Shown here in pieces: positions 7,226 through 8,689 of a stretch of DNA of 8,689 nt. Under the pieces are notes generated by a model. It was given only the letters and a program-made list of their open reading frames with translations, made no database searches and was not told where the DNA came from. Both the position numbers and the translations under genes were made by a program. How positions within the stretch are numbered: position 1 is the first letter of the stretch; every line of letters starts with the position of its first letter. The DNA is from Lachnospiraceae bacterium (GTDB lineage Bacteria > Bacillota > Clostridia > Lachnospirales > Lachnospiraceae): the NCBI GenBank assembly GCA_017477005.1, contig JAFUXY010000176.1, positions 1 to 8,689 of the forward strand, given 5' to 3'.

Positions 7226-7568
7226 CCGCCTCAAGAACACGTTCCGCCTGGAACGGCTTCACGATGAAGTCTTTGGCTCCGGACTGAATCGCCTCAATAA
7301 CCATGGCCTGCTGACCCATAGCCGAACACATGATCACGTTTGCATTCGGATCCTTTTCTTTGATACCCTTCAAAGCACCGATCCCATCGAGCTCCGGCAT
7401 TGTAATATCCATCAAAACCAAATCCGGGTTGCACTCAGAATATGCATCGATCGCCTTGACCCCATTTTCAGCTTCACCAACGACGTTGTATCCATTTTTT
7501 GACAAGATGTCTTTGATCATCATTCTCATAAATGCTGCGTCGTCACAAATCAAAATGTTTTTTGCCAT
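7206..7568 (-). CDS. cheY: Chemotaxis response regulator CheY
   Basis: A 120-residue single-domain receiver, the usual CheY length, with no output domain. The acidic pocket is D9-D10, the phosphorylated Asp is D54 (in MDITMPELDG), the switch Ser is S82 (CSAMGQQ) and the conserved Lys is K104 (FIVKPF). Phe101 sits where enteric CheY has Tyr106. Sequences such as DDAAFMRMMIKDIL and CSAMGQQ closely resemble, from memory, B. subtilis CheY. The ATG at 7568 follows a strong AAGGAG (7581-7576) with a 7-base spacer, and that site overlaps the fliY stop codon. Phosphorylated CheY binds the FliM/FliY switch to change rotation, and FliY just upstream removes the phosphate, so signal and eraser are made from the same message. 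It could be mislabelled as a generic response regulator, but motifs and place make CheY very likely. Confidence 0.96.
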   Translation of the reverse strand: MAKNILICDDAAFMRMMIKDILSKNGYNVVGEAENGVKAIDAYSECNPDLVLMDITMPELDGIGALKGIKEKDPNANVIMCSAMGQQAMVIEAIQSGAKDFIVKPFQAERVLEAVKKVIG

Positions 7569-7579
7569 TTCCTCTCTCC

Positions 7580-8689
7580 TTACTTCATGATTTCTGTGAT
7601 GCGTATACCAAATGATTCCTCTATCACAACTACCTCGCCCTTTGCGACGAACTTGCCGTTGACAAGTACGTCGATGGGCTCACCGGCGATCTTGTTGAGC
7701 TCTATGATCGTACCAGGTGAAAACTCAAGGATGTCCGAAATAGATTTGTGGGTACGGCCGAGCTCGACTGTCACCTCTAATGGAACATCCATAATGAGAT
7801 CAATGTTTTCCGTCGTGGGAGCCAATGGAAATCCTCCCGTGAACGGGGTGAACTGTGCATTTGAAACGTTCACCTGTGGCTGTGGCGCCATCATCGGCTG
7901 CGGCGCATATCCCTGTGGAGGCGGCGCATAACCTTGTGGTGGCGGTGCATATCCCTGCGGCGGCGGTGCGGCCTGAGCCGGAGGGGACGCTGCTGCTGGA
8001 GCAGCCGGTGCCTGTGGCGGCGGTGCAGCCGGACCACTATCGAAAGCACCTTCATCTACCGTAGAAGCGGCATCACTTTCCATATTGCCCTCCACATCGG
8101 CACACATCTGCTTCGCAAGATTGATCGGATACATCTGCATCATTGTCGAATGGATCAGATCGCCGATTTCTAATTTGAATTCAATTTTGACGAATGTACC
8201 TCTCAGGAATTCATCAATTTCTCCTCCATCCAGCGAATCCGCCATATCGACCAGATCCGACGTAGGTGGAGAAATATCCACCATCTTTGACAGCATCGTC
8301 GACAAAGATGTCGCCGAAGATCCCATCATTTGGTTCATCGCCTCGGAGATAGCGGAAAGATGCAGCTCAGAAATCTCGCCATCGGTATTGGTGCCATCCC
8401 CGCCCATCATCAGGTCAGTGATCACCTTGACGTCATTTTCCCGCAACACAAGAACGTTGCTGCCATCTAATCCTTTAGTATATCCAATTTTCACCAAAAC
8501 ACAAGGCTTTTCGTACATATCGACGATTTCGCCCCATGTGGACTCCGAAACAACCGGTGTGGATATTTCAACTTTTTGGTTGAGCAGAGAAAACAAGGTT
8601 GTCGCAGCAGTGCCCATGCTGATGTTGGCAACCTCCCCGATAATATCCATCTCCTTCGGGGTCAAAGAATCGCCTCCATTGCTTCCTCC
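7580..8689 (-). CDS. fliY: Flagellar motor switch phosphatase FliY, 5' end missing
   Basis: FliY is a C-ring switch protein of Gram-positive bacteria that also dephosphorylates CheY-P. Numbering from the TTG at 8665, two CheC-type phosphatase sites are visible: D7/E11/N14 with P37, and S104/E108/N111 with P133, so both look active. A Pro/Ala/Gln linker (about 211-265) leads to a C-terminal FliN-like SpoA domain (about 287-360), which packs into the switch. The frame stays open from the TTG to the window edge (codons reading GGSNGGDS), a Gly/Ser-rich stretch like the linker after the N-terminal EIDALL-type CheY-P-binding motif of the family. I therefore infer that the TTG is an internal Leu codon, although GGAGG lies 7 bases before it, and that the true start lies beyond 8689. 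The stop is TAA at 7582-7580, 11 bp before cheY. Confidence 0.95.
   Translation of the reverse strand, partial: GGSNGGDSLTPKEMDIIGEVANISMGTAATTLFSLLNQKVEISTPVVSESTWGEIVDMYEKPCVLVKIGYTKGLDGSNVLVLRENDVKVITDLMMGGDGTNTDGEISELHLSAISEAMNQMMGSSATSLSTMLSKMVDISPPTSDLVDMADSLDGGEIDEFLRGTFVKIEFKLEIGDLIHSTMMQMYPINLAKQMCADVEGNMESDAASTVDEGAFDSGPAAPPPQAPAAPAAASPPAQAAPPPQGYAPPPQGYAPPPQGYAPQPMMAPQPQVNVSNAQFTPFTGGFPLAPTTENIDLIMDVPLEVTVELGRTHKSISDILEFSPGTIIELNKIAGEPIDVLVNGKFVAKGEVVVIEESFGIRITEIMK
7904..7966 (-). repeat. Three 21-bp tandem repeats coding PPPQGYA in fliY
   Basis: Three adjacent 21-bp units (7966-7946, 7945-7925, 7924-7904) each encode PPPQGYA in the linker between the CheC-like and SpoA domains of FliY. 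The units differ from each other only at third codon positions, so the peptide is identical in all three. The repeat probably makes a flexible, unstructured tether. Copy number may vary between strains through slippage, without a frameshift because the unit is a multiple of three. Confidence 0.9.

Noticed and set aside
1..8689. Mobile elements, tRNA or rRNA genes, or a novel defence system
   Set aside because: Flagellar and chemotaxis genes fill the window nearly end to end; I saw no transposase, integrase, attachment repeat or RNA gene.

Overview
The window carries one uninterrupted block of flagellar export and chemotaxis genes, all on the minus strand, so transcription runs from position 8689 towards position 1. 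In transcription order the genes are fliY (5' end cut off by the window), cheY, fliO, fliP, fliQ, fliR, flhB, flhA, flhF, and probably the first codons of flhG. Gaps are 64 bp or less and several genes overlap. No promoter or convincing terminator was seen, so this looks like the middle of one long fla/che operon. No stretch above 300 bases lacks a gene.

The gene order, the CheC-like FliY in place of a plain FliN, and a CheY very like the Bacillus subtilis protein point to a motile Gram-positive bacterium of the Firmicutes. Clostridia, perhaps Lachnospiraceae or a relative, seem most likely. Base composition looks close to even by eye. FliR and FlhB are separate genes, not the fused form known from some clostridia. 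The assignment is inference from family knowledge; no database was searched.

How the genes work together: FliP, FliQ and FliR form the membrane gate of the flagellar type III secretion system, with FliO helping FliP assemble. FlhB sets substrate specificity through self-cleavage at NPTH. FlhA is the nine-subunit export-gate ring that receives substrates. FlhF, an SRP-type GTPase, and FlhG, its ATPase partner, control where and how many flagella are built. FliY is both a switch C-ring protein and a CheY-P phosphatase, and CheY is the response regulator that acts on the switch.

No new system was found; the genes are a standard flagellar set and all reading frames are intact. The points worth checking are local: a Phe where SRP-type GTPases usually have Arg in the FlhF G3 motif, a long Pro/Gln/Asn-rich linker in FlhF, a PPPQGYA repeat in the FliY linker, an acidic FlhA linker, non-ATG starts for fliO, fliQ and flhG, and a small inverted repeat in the only real intergenic gap (flhB-flhA).
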